Below, one piece after another: positions 1-8,020 of a stretch of 44,903 bases of DNA. The notes below the pieces were generated by a model. It made no database searches. It saw only the letters and a program-made list of their open reading frames with translations, and was not told the origin of the DNA. The DNA is from JAEDES01 sp964616405. Its GTDB lineage: Bacteria; Bacillota_I; Bacilli_A; RF39; UBA660. The DNA lies in NCBI GenBank assembly GCA_964616405.1, contig CAZTRE010000007.1, positions 1 to 44,903 of the forward strand. Reading direction: 5' to 3'. Numbering within the stretch: the stretch's first letter is position 1; the number at the start of each line of letters is the position of its first letter. Both the position numbers and the translations under genes were made by a program.

Positions 1-2
1 AA

Positions 3-125
3 AATATAAAGACAATAGAAGAAAATGACACGGTTGGTATTATTATCTGTAGGCAAGATAATGAATATGTAATTAAATATTGCTCTGATGAGAGAATAAT
101 TGCTAGAGAATATGAATTGGTGTGA
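3..125 (+). CDS. C-terminal end of a YhcG/DUF1016-type PDDEXK nuclease (partial at window start)
   Basis: An open frame enters from the window edge and ends at TGA 123-125, giving 40 residues. The pattern GIIICR..NEYVIKYC then IAREYELV matches, from memory, the last strands of the YhcG (DUF1016) family, whose C-terminal domain is a PDDEXK nuclease. The same block recurs at 1693-1809 with clear protein and nucleotide similarity, and the similarity continues a few bases past the stop. The next gene starts 25 bases downstream. Whether the upstream part of this copy is intact cannot be seen. Family assignment is recognition by eye and rests on a short piece. Confidence 0.6.
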   Translation, partial: NIKTIEENDTVGIIICRQDNEYVIKYCSDERIIAREYELV

Positions 126-150
126 TATAATAAGTATAGGAGGTAATATT

Positions 151-846
151 GTGAATTACGAAGAAGCAAAAGAATATTATGGTGACGAACTTTGTAACTT
201 ATTAATAAAAATATATAATTTTTGCAAACAAAGTGGTTATGTAATATATCAACATGCTACTGATTTAGAATCTGCAAATAATATTATGAAAAAAGGATTT
301 ATCTGTTCAACAACTGAAATTGACAGTCTCCCAAATGAAATATTAGAAGATGCTCCTATTGACTGTATATATGATGAAGATGGAGTAAAAACATTAATGT
401 ATAATGGCGGACAATGTCAGTTAAGACAAAATGGCATAAGGGACGAATTATCTGATACTCAGCACTTTTTTGAAAATACATCCTGCAATTTAGATTTTGG
501 TAGTCTTACTAATCCAAATATTAATAGAAGTGGATTCGGTGCAACTTGTATTTTTGTAGTTTCAAAAGAATTTAATGGATCAAGAGAATATAAACAATTC
601 GGAGTTGTTGAATCTCATTTTGATGATTGGGAAGATCATGAAATTCCAGAATCATATTTTGAAAGAAATATTATACCAAGCCAGTTTTGTATAGGATATT
701 TAGATGTAAAAAATAAGAGATTTGTTGCAAATCCTAATTTTCAATTTAATTATGGAATAACTGATGATTTTGCTCTTGGAAGAACTACATCAATTGAAAG
801 TGATTTGACGATTGAACTTGAAAATAATATTAGAAGAAGTAAATAG
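151..846 (+). CDS. Hypothetical protein, possible ADP-ribosyltransferase-like fold
   Basis: 231 aa, no signal peptide or membrane segment. I chose GTG 151 because AGGAGGT (139-145) lies just upstream at good spacing; the open frame extends further but without a ribosome site. I do not recognise the family firmly. The N-terminal third has a strand-His-Thr pattern (YQHATDLE, about residues 33-40) followed by NNIMKKGF, which recalls the first strand and helix of ART/Tpt1-like folds (His, then an 'I...G' element). Later come a hydrophobic strand GATCIFVVSKEF and a C-terminal GYLDVKNKRFV. It directly follows a YhcG-type nuclease end, and the second YhcG remnant at 1491-1809 is also followed by a small gene of possibly similar fold. 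The ART reading is inference; no catalytic Glu is securely placed. A strong terminator follows. Confidence 0.55.
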   Translation: MNYEEAKEYYGDELCNLLIKIYNFCKQSGYVIYQHATDLESANNIMKKGFICSTTEIDSLPNEILEDAPIDCIYDEDGVKTLMYNGGQCQLRQNGIRDELSDTQHFFENTSCNLDFGSLTNPNINRSGFGATCIFVVSKEFNGSREYKQFGVVESHFDDWEDHEIPESYFERNIIPSQFCIGYLDVKNKRFVANPNFQFNYGITDDFALGRTTSIESDLTIELENNIRRSK

Positions 847-868
847 ATTGCGTTTTGCAATCTTTTTT
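845..868 (+). terminator. Rho-independent terminator
   Basis: Perfect 7-bp stem AGATTGC / GCAATCT (845-851 with 857-863), loop GTTTT, then a run of T to 868. It overlaps the stop codon of the 151-846 gene. Confidence 0.85.
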
Positions 869-907
869 CTTTGAAAAAATTCGAATTACATTCGACTTAC
901 TTTGTGA

Positions 908-1477
908 CAATCAGCACACGGAGACGCTGATCATATGCAAGAGGCAAAATTTCTTTTAGAAAACTTTAAAGTTGAGAAAGTAATAATTAATGCTGGGCAC
1001 ATAAACTATTTAGAAAAAGAGTTAATTAAAAATTACTCAAACATTTATATGAGTAAGCAAAATCAGGTTATCACTTGTGGAGATATAACGCTGCAACAAC
1101 TAAATAAAGATTTAACTGATGAAAATGATAGTAGCCAAGTATACTATGGCACCTATAAAAATCTTAAAATGGTATTTACAGGAGATGCCTCGGATAAAAC
1201 AGAGCAATTTATTTTATCAAACTATAATTTAGGACACATTGATATATTAAAAGTAGGACACCATGGTAGTAAGACAAGTTCAAGTAAAAAATTTATTAAT
1301 ACAATAAAACCCAAATATTCATTAATATCTTGTGGCAAAGATAATAAATTTGGGCATCCGAATAAAGAAGGATTAGCTAAATTAAAAGATAGCATAATTT
1401 ATAGAACAGATATAGATGGCAGTATCGCGTTTAACGTTAAAAAAGATACATTAGAAATTAAGACGTGTCCACCATAG
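908..1477 (+). pseudogene. ComEC/Rec2-type competence protein, C-terminal metallo-beta-lactamase fragment
   Basis: The reading frame resembles the C-terminal MBL-fold domain of ComEC. It shows HGDADHMQEA (metal-binding HxDxDH-like motif, 917-946), then TGDA, DILKVGHHGSKTSSS, a GHP motif and IYRTDIDGSI. The frame is closed by TGA at 905-907 just before the metal motif. The competence transmembrane domain and the start of the MBL domain are absent, so this is a remnant. The first usable ATG is 935, which removes all but the last His of the motif. In intact ComEC this domain is thought to act on the incoming DNA strand outside the membrane. It lies between two broken nuclease modules in a patch of decay. 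Confidence 0.7.
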
Positions 1478-1490
1478 AAAGGAATAAATA

Positions 1491-1809
1491 ATGAATTATT
1501 ACAAGGAGATAAAAGAACGAATTACTAACAATGAAATTACTAGAAGCGTAAAAGATTACAGTAAAAACAGGAGTGATTTAAATACCAAGCATGATGTATC
1601 ATATCTAAACAAAATGAGTAAGTTTTATAGTTTAATTGAAAAAATGACGACAGTGTCGTCAAAATTATTATATAGTCATTAAATAATATCTGAAAAAAAC
1701 AAATCAAGATAAGACTATCGGCATAATTATTTGCAAGAAAAATAATAAATATGTAATAGAATATTGTTCTGATGATAGAATAATTGCACGAGAATATGAA
1801 TTAGTGTGA
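1491..1809 (+). pseudogene. YhcG/DUF1016-type PDDEXK nuclease, internally deleted
   Basis: Three pieces of one family lie in order. First is an N-terminal segment starting NYYKEIKERI and reaching KDYSKNRSDL (from ATG 1491). It is joined directly to a middle segment, KMSKFYSLIEKMTT then SSKLLYSH, ending at TAA 1680-1682. In another frame (1693-1809) follows the C-terminal block DKTIGIIICKK, YVIEYCSDD, AREYELV and TGA. The family is usually about 340 aa; here only about 100 residues remain, so most of the nuclease core is gone. The C-terminal block is paralogous to 3-125. YhcG proteins occur near restriction-modification and other accessory systems; no partner methylase is next to it. Confidence 0.7.
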
Positions 1810-1835
1810 TACAATAGTTATAGGTGATAATTAAC

Positions 1836-2294
1836 ATGAAAAGATACCTAAATAATGATATAGATAATCCTAAATACCTATTTCATGGAAGCCCAAAGCG
1901 ATTGGAAATAATTGAACCAAGGCAAGTATGTGATTCAAACGGGAATATAGAAAACGAAGATTATGCCGTATTTATGACATCGTCATTCATTATAGCATCG
2001 GCCTACGCCTTTAAGGATAAAATTAGAGAACTAAGTGAAGATTTGGCTTGGGAGTTTCATATAGGAATAGATACGGATAAAGATGGAATATTTGTAATTA
2101 TGGATAATGTTAACGTAGATGATGAACTAGAAGGCTACATTTATGTTTTTGATTATGATGATTCATATGAACACGAAAGCAGGTCTATTCAATACAAATG
2201 CCATAAAAATGTCGCACCAATAGATGCAATCAAAATAAAATTTAAAGATTTTAGAGAATATTATACTATCAATCAAAATCGTAAAATATTATAG
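1836..2294 (+). CDS. Hypothetical protein, possible ADP-ribosyltransferase-like fold
   Basis: 152 aa. ATG 1836 is preceded by TAGGTGAT at suitable spacing; a GTG at 1824 is in frame but overlaps that site. The N-terminus KYLFHGSPKRLEII, followed by NEDYAVFMTSSFIIASAYAF, fits a common small Firmicutes family of the 'HGS...A...A' type that I associate with ART-like folds (His in the first strand, an aromatic later). A catalytic Glu is not assigned. The C-terminal part is acidic with several aromatics. It starts 26 bases after the end of the second YhcG remnant, repeating the arrangement at 3-846. Function is unknown; toxin, RNA-modifying and inactive-fold readings all remain possible. Confidence 0.55.
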   Translation: MKRYLNNDIDNPKYLFHGSPKRLEIIEPRQVCDSNGNIENEDYAVFMTSSFIIASAYAFKDKIRELSEDLAWEFHIGIDTDKDGIFVIMDNVNVDDELEGYIYVFDYDDSYEHESRSIQYKCHKNVAPIDAIKIKFKDFREYYTINQNRKIL

Positions 2295-2480
2295 CAATTA
2301 GATAAACTACTCAAACTATTCATTTGATTTTAGAGGGAAAAGATAATAAAATTTCTTATCGGAACAAAAATATACTAAAATGTGATGGAATTTTAATAAA
2401 TGCTATGCCTTACTAAAAGTTAAAACAACCTAGACTTTTAAGACGATTTTTATTAAAATATATGTAGTGGTGATGGAACA

Positions 2481-3386
2481 ATGAAAAAAGTAAATGAAGT
2501 AATCAGCAAAGTTGATAACATATCTTTAGCTCACGCATTTCAAGATGCCTGCAGTAATAATGATTTTAAAGTTTTTGCCTACAATCTGAAGATAGACGAA
2601 AACATTATGATGAAGTATACATCTCGTTTAGAAGAGGCGTTTGAAGAATGCCAAAATTGTGCAACTTGTTCTAGCTTAGAATACTGTAAAAATAAAGTTA
2701 AAGGTTATAAATATACGCCAATGCCTTCAAAAAATATGATTGATTTTTCTTATGTTATTTGTAAAAAGCAACAATCTGAAGACGTCCGAACGGCATATCA
2801 AAATAATTTAGCTTTATATGATATGCCTAAGGATATAAAAAAAGCTACTTTAAAAGATATGTATAAAGATGATAAAGCACGTGTTCCAATTATAAAATAT
2901 TTCAAAGAATTTATTGATAATTATAATCAAGAGGAAAAACCAAAAGGAATTTATTTAAATGGTTCCTTCGGTTCTGGAAAAACATATTTAATAGCAGCGT
3001 TGTTCAATGAATTAGCCAAAAAAGGTGTTCATAGTGCCTTAATCTATTACCCAGAATTTCTTCGTAGCCTAAAAGCGTCATTTCAAACAAACTATGAAGA
3101 ACAATTTACTTATATTAAGAAAGTTCCATTATTATTATTTGATGACATTGGAGCAGAAAATTGTAGTAACTGGTCACGCGACGAAGTGCTTGGTCCAATT
3201 CTCCAATATCGCATGGAAAATCATCTGCCAACTTTTTTTACTTCCAATTTAACTATTGAAGAATTAGAAAATTCATTATCAGTTACCTCATCAGGAGTAG
3301 ATAAAATTAAGGCAAGAAGAATAGTAGAACGAATAAAACAGTTAACGGTTAATCTTGAATTAATAAGTAAAAATAGAAGAAATTAA
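2481..3386 (+). CDS. dnaI: Primosomal protein DnaI, helicase loader
   Basis: 301 aa AAA+ ATPase that loads the replicative helicase during initiation and restart in low-GC Gram-positives. Seen: an N-terminal Cys cluster (C57, C60, C63, C69) like the zinc-binding helicase-interaction domain of DnaI; Walker A GSFGSGKT at 161-168; Walker B LLLFDDIG at 217-224; sensor region FFTSNLT; and a C-terminal RRIVERIKQL segment. Length matches B. subtilis DnaI. The start ATG follows GTGGTGATGG. The usual upstream partner dnaB is not present: the 186 bases before it carry nothing recognisable and lie next to the decayed nuclease/comEC patch. A terminator follows immediately. Confidence 0.92.
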   Translation: MKKVNEVISKVDNISLAHAFQDACSNNDFKVFAYNLKIDENIMMKYTSRLEEAFEECQNCATCSSLEYCKNKVKGYKYTPMPSKNMIDFSYVICKKQQSEDVRTAYQNNLALYDMPKDIKKATLKDMYKDDKARVPIIKYFKEFIDNYNQEEKPKGIYLNGSFGSGKTYLIAALFNELAKKGVHSALIYYPEFLRSLKASFQTNYEEQFTYIKKVPLLLFDDIGAENCSNWSRDEVLGPILQYRMENHLPTFFTSNLTIEELENSLSVTSSGVDKIKARRIVERIKQLTVNLELISKNRRN

Positions 3387-3391
3387 TTGAG

Positions 3392-3413
3392 ACACCTCGT
3401 AAGAGGTGTTTTT
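3392..3413 (+). terminator. Rho-independent terminator after dnaI
   Basis: Perfect 7-bp stem ACACCTC / GAGGTGT (3392-3398 with 3403-3409), loop GTAA, followed by TTTT. Confidence 0.9.
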
Positions 3414-3425
3414 CTAATGACATAA

Positions 3426-3453
3426 TTGACAAAATATAAAAACCTGTTATAAT
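3426..3453 (+). promoter_or_regulatory. Sigma-A-type promoter of the M23 peptidase gene
   Basis: Consensus TTGACA at 3426-3431 and consensus TATAAT at 3448-3453 with a 16-bp spacer, about 25 bases before the coding start. Confidence 0.8.
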
Positions 3454-3478
3454 AACTAGCACTTGAGAGGTGATTTCG

Positions 3479-4273
3479 GTGTATCAAGATGAATCTTATA
3501 AGCTCCATAGAAAAATAATATTATCGTTATCCGTAATTTGTTTAGTCATGGCTGTTTGCCTAGTTACTTTACAAAATCTAAGTTTTCAAAAAGAGGATTT
3601 TTCCCTAGCTTTTGAAACTTATGATACCCAAGGAATGTCAGAACCCAAAGTTGCAGTAAAAAAGTCAACATCCGATAATGTTTTTACCTCCATAGTATCA
3701 AACTCCAATAGTATTAGTAAATTTGAAGCCGTTACCCTAGAAAATAGAGCAGGTAGTGTCGCAACAGCTGAACAATTACTCGCAAAACAAACTGCCGCAG
3801 CTTGGCGTTTACCAACGGAACAAGGTTATATCACTCAATATGAGAGCTGGGGACATGTTGCCTTAGATATTACAAGTGCAAGAGGAACAAATGAAAGAGT
3901 TTTTCCAGTTGCGGACGGGGTTATTACTGGAATATTTCAAGATAATTATGGCGCCAAAATAGTAACAGTAAATCACAATATTAACGGGCAGTTTTATACT
4001 TCACAATACGTTCATCTATCATGGTATGCACCGGGAATATATGTCGGTCAGCCAGTCACAACCAATGACTGCTTAGGTGGTATGGGAGCCACGGGTATTG
4101 CGACCGGGGTTCATCTCCATTTAACTGTACTGGATTGTAATCTATATGATGAAAATGATCCTAGTTGTTCAAATATTGGCGGATTTTACAATTATGGTAG
4201 AGTCCGAATAAACCAAGGGTTTAGAGGTTTAAGAAGCTTAATGGGAGTACCGGCTCGCTGGGATTCGCGTTAA
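3479..4273 (+). CDS. Membrane-anchored M23-family metallopeptidase (LytM/SpoIIQ-like)
   Basis: 264 aa. GTG 3479 is chosen because GAGAGGTGA lies 5-8 bases upstream; the alternative GTG 3470 sits inside that site. An N-terminal membrane helix (about residues 12-31) is followed by a roughly 80-residue linker and a C-terminal M23 domain. The zinc motif HVALD (H126, D130) and HLH (H212, H214) are present, as is QYVHLS with H179, so the catalytic set looks complete. M23 enzymes cleave peptide cross-links of peptidoglycan, and this one would act outside the membrane. It is monocistronic, between its own promoter and the T-box promoter. The C-terminal tail after the HLH motif contains several Cys and a GFYNYGRVR stretch I do not recognise. 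Confidence 0.85.
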   Translation: MYQDESYKLHRKIILSLSVICLVMAVCLVTLQNLSFQKEDFSLAFETYDTQGMSEPKVAVKKSTSDNVFTSIVSNSNSISKFEAVTLENRAGSVATAEQLLAKQTAAAWRLPTEQGYITQYESWGHVALDITSARGTNERVFPVADGVITGIFQDNYGAKIVTVNHNINGQFYTSQYVHLSWYAPGIYVGQPVTTNDCLGGMGATGIATGVHLHLTVLDCNLYDENDPSCSNIGGFYNYGRVRINQGFRGLRSLMGVPARWDSR

Positions 4274-4354
4274 ATAAAAATAGAACTATAAATTAGATCT
4301 AAATGATTTGTCGTAAAAAGTCGCATAATTCTTCTAAAATATCGCCCCAAAAAA

Positions 4355-4383
4355 TTGACAATATTAATTAAACGTTGTACAAT
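4355..4383 (+). promoter_or_regulatory. Sigma-A-type promoter of the gatCAB-aspS T-box operon
   Basis: TTGACA at 4355-4360 and TACAAT at 4378-4383, spacer 17 bp, placing the transcript start near 4390 at the beginning of the T-box leader. The 80 bases before it, after the peptidase stop, hold nothing else I can identify. Confidence 0.8.
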
Positions 4384-4389
4384 AAACAA

Positions 4390-4656
4390 GAAAACGTTGA
4401 AGAAGACAAGTAAAAGCAATGATTTTTAATAGAGAGTTAGGATTGGGTGGAACCTAATAAATAGTTGCTTCGAAATAACACTTCTGAGTACTTAAAGAAC
4501 AAAGTAGACTAAGTCGGCAGGCACACCGTTATATGTGCTGCGGTTTGTTTGAACCGAGAGTGATTGTATGTACTTACAATAAGTAGGGTGGTACCGCGGA
4601 ACACTAGTTTTCGTCCCTTCTATTTTTTAATAGAGAGATGACAACTAGTGTTTTTT
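4390..4656 (+). promoter_or_regulatory. T-box riboswitch, Asn specifier, controlling gatCAB-aspS
   Basis: A canonical T-box leader. Seen: GAAGAAGACAAGTA at the base of stem I; AGAGAG and GGGTGGAACC-like distal elements; a specifier loop GAAATAACACTTCTGAGT, in which AAC at 4477-4479 lines up as the Asn codon; the T-box core AGGGTGGTACCGCG at 4585-4598; and a terminator with stem AACACTAGTT / AACTAGTGTT (4600-4609 with 4643-4652) and a T run. Uncharged tRNA(Asn) is expected to pair with AAC and, through its acceptor end, with the T-box core to stop termination. An Asn readout fits the operon, which makes Asn-tRNA(Asn) from Asp-tRNA(Asn). The specifier position is my alignment by eye; the T-box identity is firm. 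Confidence 0.93.
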
Positions 4657-4680
4657 ATTCAGTGAAAGGGAGAAAGAGAA

Positions 4681-4980
4681 ATGATAGAGAAGGAAAAACT
4701 AAAAAAATATGCCAATAAGTTAATGTTCGATATGAACGATGAAGAATATCAAACATTACAAGAAGAATTTGAAGTTATGTTAAAACAAATGGGTTTAATT
4801 GGAAATATACCAAACATTGAAAAAGTTGAACCAATGACATTTCCATTTAAAAATAATGATGCCCGTCTTAGAAAAGACGAAATAGGCGATTATTTAACAG
4901 CTGGAGAAGTTTTAGAAAATGCTGATCATCAAGTAAACGATCAAGTTAAAGTGCCAAAGGTGGTGGATGAAGATGTATAG
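4681..4980 (+). CDS. gatC: Asp-tRNA(Asn)/Glu-tRNA(Gln) amidotransferase subunit C
   Basis: 99 aa, the usual GatC length. GatC wraps around GatA and stabilises the GatCAB complex. The N-terminal helix-rich half (KLKKYANKLMF, EEYQTLQEEF), the V-P-M-T element (VEPMTFPF) and the R-KDE segment near residue 60 (RLRKDEIGD) match the family, which then ends in a short acidic tail. The start ATG follows a purine-rich AAAGGGAGAAAGAG site. It is the first gene after the Asn T-box, and its end overlaps the start of gatA by 8 bases, pointing to translational coupling. Confidence 0.92.
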   Translation: MIEKEKLKKYANKLMFDMNDEEYQTLQEEFEVMLKQMGLIGNIPNIEKVEPMTFPFKNNDARLRKDEIGDYLTAGEVLENADHQVNDQVKVPKVVDEDV

Positions 4981-6436
4981 AGGAAAAAGTATTACTGAAT
5001 TAAGAGAAGAATTAGATAGTGGTAAAACAACAGCCGATGAATTATTCACAGCCGCTAATCAGTTAGCTCACTATTTCCAAGAAGACTATAATTCTTTTGT
5101 AACTATTATTGATAAATGTAAAATCAGAAATAGATCTTCAAAATTAAATGGAATTCCCTATGCTTTAAAAGATAATTTCTCAACAAGCGGAATTTTAACC
5201 ACGGCTTCTTCTAATATTTTAAAAGACTATGTTCCTGTTTATGATGCCACAGTTTATAAAAAATTAAAGAGTGCTGGAGCAGTCTTAATTGGAAAAACTG
5301 TCCTTGATGAATTAGCCATGGGTGGAACCGGAACTACAGGACATACTGGTGTTGTAAGAAATCCTTGGAACAAAGAATGTATGATAGGTGGATCATCTGC
5401 CGGAAGTGCATCAGCCGTTGCTTTAGGAATTGTTCCATTCTCAATTGGAAGCGATACAGGAGACTCTGTTAGAAAGCCAGCCTCTCATGGAGGTTTAATT
5501 GGTTTTAAACCTACTTATGGAAGAATTTCTAGATATGGTTTATTTGCTTTTGCCTCTAGTCTAGATCATGTCGCCATGTTTACGAGAAATGTTCTAGATG
5601 CCGCTATTGTAACAGACATCTTAAAAGGAAAAGATATAAATGATATGACAACTTTAAACGATGATAACACTTCTTATGAAGATGGACTAGATAATGATAT
5701 TAAAGGTAAAAAATTATTTTATATAAAAGAATTATGTGGCAAGGAAACTTTTAAAGATAGTAATGATGCTACTTTAAATGAAACCATTAACAAGTTCCAT
5801 GAAACCTTAGAAAAATTAAAGGAACAAGGGTTTATCATTGAAGAAGTTTCAATGGACAAACGTTTGTTAGAAGCTATTTATCCAGTATATATGTGTATAA
5901 GTTGTGCTGAGGCAACTTCAAACAATTCAAACCTAACTGGAATTCAGTTTGGCCCAAGAGGAGAAGGTGACTCTATCGAAGAAATTATGTTTGATGCTAG
6001 AACTAAAGGTTTTTCAGAATTAATTAAACGCCGTTTTGTTTTAGGAAGTTATATCTTACAAAAAGAAAATCAAGAAAAATTATTCTTAAATGCTCAACGT
6101 GCAAGACGAATGATTGTTGATAAAATGAATGAATTTTTTAAAGAATACGATGGCATGATTGCTCCATGTAGTGGTGGACCTGCCGAAAAATTCATAGCTA
6201 GTTCCGAACAATTATCTGATCGTTATTTAATTTTAGAAAATCATTTAGCAATCGGAAACTTTGGAGGCTTCCCATCAATTACTCTTCCATTTGCAATGAT
6301 TGATGATATGCCAGTTGGTCTAAATATTACCGGAAGAGTAAAAGAAGATGGCTTAGTATTAAATATGGCTAGCAAAGTAGAAGAAGTTACTGGCCTTAAA
6401 GGAATATATAGTAAGGTAGGTGATATTGATGTATAA
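4973..6436 (+). CDS. gatA: Asp-tRNA(Asn)/Glu-tRNA(Gln) amidotransferase subunit A
   Basis: 487 aa amidase-signature enzyme that releases ammonia from Gln or Asn for transfer by GatB. The Lys/cis-Ser/Ser triad is placed at K66 (YALKDNF), S141 (GGSSAGS) and S165 (DTGDSVRKP). The usual family sequence around the nucleophile is DTGGSIRQP, so G-to-D and Q-to-K replacements flank an intact serine. ATG 4973 has better spacing from AAAGGTGGTGG than the in-frame ATG at 4967. It overlaps gatC by 8 bases and gatB by 8 bases. Length is in the normal range (about 480-490). Confidence 0.93.
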   Translation: MYRGKSITELREELDSGKTTADELFTAANQLAHYFQEDYNSFVTIIDKCKIRNRSSKLNGIPYALKDNFSTSGILTTASSNILKDYVPVYDATVYKKLKSAGAVLIGKTVLDELAMGGTGTTGHTGVVRNPWNKECMIGGSSAGSASAVALGIVPFSIGSDTGDSVRKPASHGGLIGFKPTYGRISRYGLFAFASSLDHVAMFTRNVLDAAIVTDILKGKDINDMTTLNDDNTSYEDGLDNDIKGKKLFYIKELCGKETFKDSNDATLNETINKFHETLEKLKEQGFIIEEVSMDKRLLEAIYPVYMCISCAEATSNNSNLTGIQFGPRGEGDSIEEIMFDARTKGFSELIKRRFVLGSYILQKENQEKLFLNAQRARRMIVDKMNEFFKEYDGMIAPCSGGPAEKFIASSEQLSDRYLILENHLAIGNFGGFPSITLPFAMIDDMPVGLNITGRVKEDGLVLNMASKVEEVTGLKGIYSKVGDIDV

Positions 6437-8020
6437 AGTAGTAATTGGCTTAGAAGTTCATTGCGAACTTGAAACAGAATCCAAAAACTTTTCACCTGCC
6501 CCAAATAAATTTTGTGAAATTCCAAATAGTAATGTCGCAACTGTAGATTTAGGTCTTCCTGGAATTTTACCAGTCCCAAATGAAGAAGCTGTTCGTAAGG
6601 CTTTATTTACGGCTATGGCCCTACATTGTGAAAATCCTGACGAAGTAATTTTTGATCGTAAAAATTATTATTATGCTGATTTACCAAAAGGATATCAAAT
6701 CACTCAAGTAACTAAACCTATGGGAGTAAAAGGATATCTAGACATTTTGGTAAATGGAAAAATCAAACGTGTTGACATTCACCAATTACATTTAGAGGAA
6801 GATACAGCTAGTCTAGAACACTACCCAAAATATTCTTTAATTGATTATAATCGTAGTGGTGTTCNNNNNNNNNNNNNNNNNNNNNNNNNNNNNNNNNNNN
6901 NNNNNNNNNNNNNNNNNNNNNNNNNNNNNNNNNNNNNNNNNNNNNNNNNNNNNNNNNNNNNNNNAGTCTAGAACACTACCCAAAATATTCTTTAATTGAT
7001 TATAATCGTAGTGGTGTTCCACTAATTGAAATCGTTACTGAGCCATGCATTGAAAGCGCCGATGAAGCAGTAACTTTCCTAGAAGACTTACGTGATGTAT
7101 TCCTATACTTAGGAGTTAGTGAAGCTAAAAGTAATTATGGACAAATGCGTTGTGACGTTAATATTTCCTTAATGAAAGAGACCGATACTCAATTTGGAAC
7201 TAAAGTTGAAATGAAAAATATTAATGCTTTTACTAATGTAAGGGCGGCTATTGAATATGAGATTAAAAGACAAAGTGAATTACTTGATAAAGGTGAAAAG
7301 ATTGTTCAAGAGACAAGAAGAATTGGCGAGGATGGAAAAACTTACTCAATGAGAGAAAAAGTTGATGCTGTTGACTATAAATATTTCATTGAACCAAATA
7401 TTCCTTCAACACCACTTACACCTGAATTCTTAAATGAACTTAAACAACAATTACCAGAATTAAAATTAGAAAGATATTTAAAATATATTGAAGAATATGG
7501 TATTAGTGAAGAAAATGCCGCTACACTTTCTAAAGATCGAAGTATTTCTGATTACTTTGAAAAGGTACTAATAGGAGTTAAAGATATTCCATTAGCTATT
7601 AACTTTATGACCACCGCCATCCTTAGTACTTTGAACAAATTAGAAGTAAGTATCGATGAACTTTTCATTACTCCTGAGATGTTAATATTTATAATCAACT
7701 ATGTTTCCGATGGTAAAATGAGTCTAGATGCTGCAAAGAAATTACTATATAAAGCAATCGAAAACAAAGAAGATCCTATAGAAATGATTAAAAGAGAAAA
7801 CATTGAACAGATTAATGATGAAGGCGTTTTACTAGAATTAATTAAAACAATTATGGATGAAAATACAGAAATAGTTAGACAATATATTGAAGATGGAAAT
7901 ATGTCTGCTATAAACTTCTTTATTGGTCAAACAATGAAGAGAAGTAATAGACAAGCCAATCCAAATAAATCAAAAGAAATTATTATTAAAGAGTTAGAGA
8001 GGAGAAAACAAAATGGCTAA
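6429..8020 (+). CDS. gatB: Asp-tRNA(Asn)/Glu-tRNA(Gln) amidotransferase subunit B (interrupted by an artefactual gap)
   Basis: GatB phosphorylates Asp-tRNA(Asn) (or Glu-tRNA(Gln)) and transfers ammonia to it. Start ATG 6429 follows AAGGTAGGTGA. The N-terminal cradle domain begins VVIGLEVHCELETESK, and the C-terminal YqeY-like tail contains QTMKRSNRQANPNKSKEI. The frame is broken as written because 100 N plus a duplicated 55 bases (6865-7019) are inserted. Removing those 155 bases joins 6864 to 7020, giving SRSGV-type continuity into PLIEIVTEP and one frame of 1437 bases (478 aa), the normal GatB length. I therefore treat the gene as intact. It overlaps aspS by 8 bases. Confidence 0.92.
6810..6864 (+). 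repeat. 55-base contig-end overlap, left copy
   Basis: This stretch is identical over 55 bases to 6965-7019 on the other side of the N run. It is read here as unresolved assembler overlap, not a biological repeat. Confidence 0.95.
6865..6964. other. Assembly gap of 100 N (artefactual)
   Basis: Exactly 100 N, the conventional placeholder. Both flanks carry the same 55 bases, so the two contigs overlap and no sequence is missing. Confidence 0.95.
6965..7019 (+). repeat. 55-base contig-end overlap, right copy
   Basis: Identical to 6810-6864; collapsing the two copies restores the gatB frame. Confidence 0.95.

Noticed and set aside
905..907. TGA in front of the ComEC-like MBL motif might be read as Trp (code 4), making a longer intact gene.
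   Set aside because: TGA acts as a normal stop elsewhere (mraZ/rsmH overlap, YhcG ends, 36451-36453) and Trp residues are TGG; the sequence upstream of 905 does not match the family either.
1..2300. Left edge considered as a prophage or insertion sequence.
   Set aside because: No integrase, transposase, phage structural gene, terminal inverted repeats or att-like duplications are visible; only decayed accessory genes.
5456..5520. GatA active-site region differs from the common form (DTGDSVRKP instead of DTGGSIRQP), suggesting an inactive subunit.
   Set aside because: Lys, cis-Ser and nucleophile Ser are all in place with normal spacing; flanking replacements alone do not indicate loss.
6810..7019. 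Direct repeat flanking a gap considered as a mobile-element footprint in gatB.
   Set aside because: Exact 55-base identity, a placeholder of exactly 100 N, and restoration of a perfect gatB frame all point to assembly.
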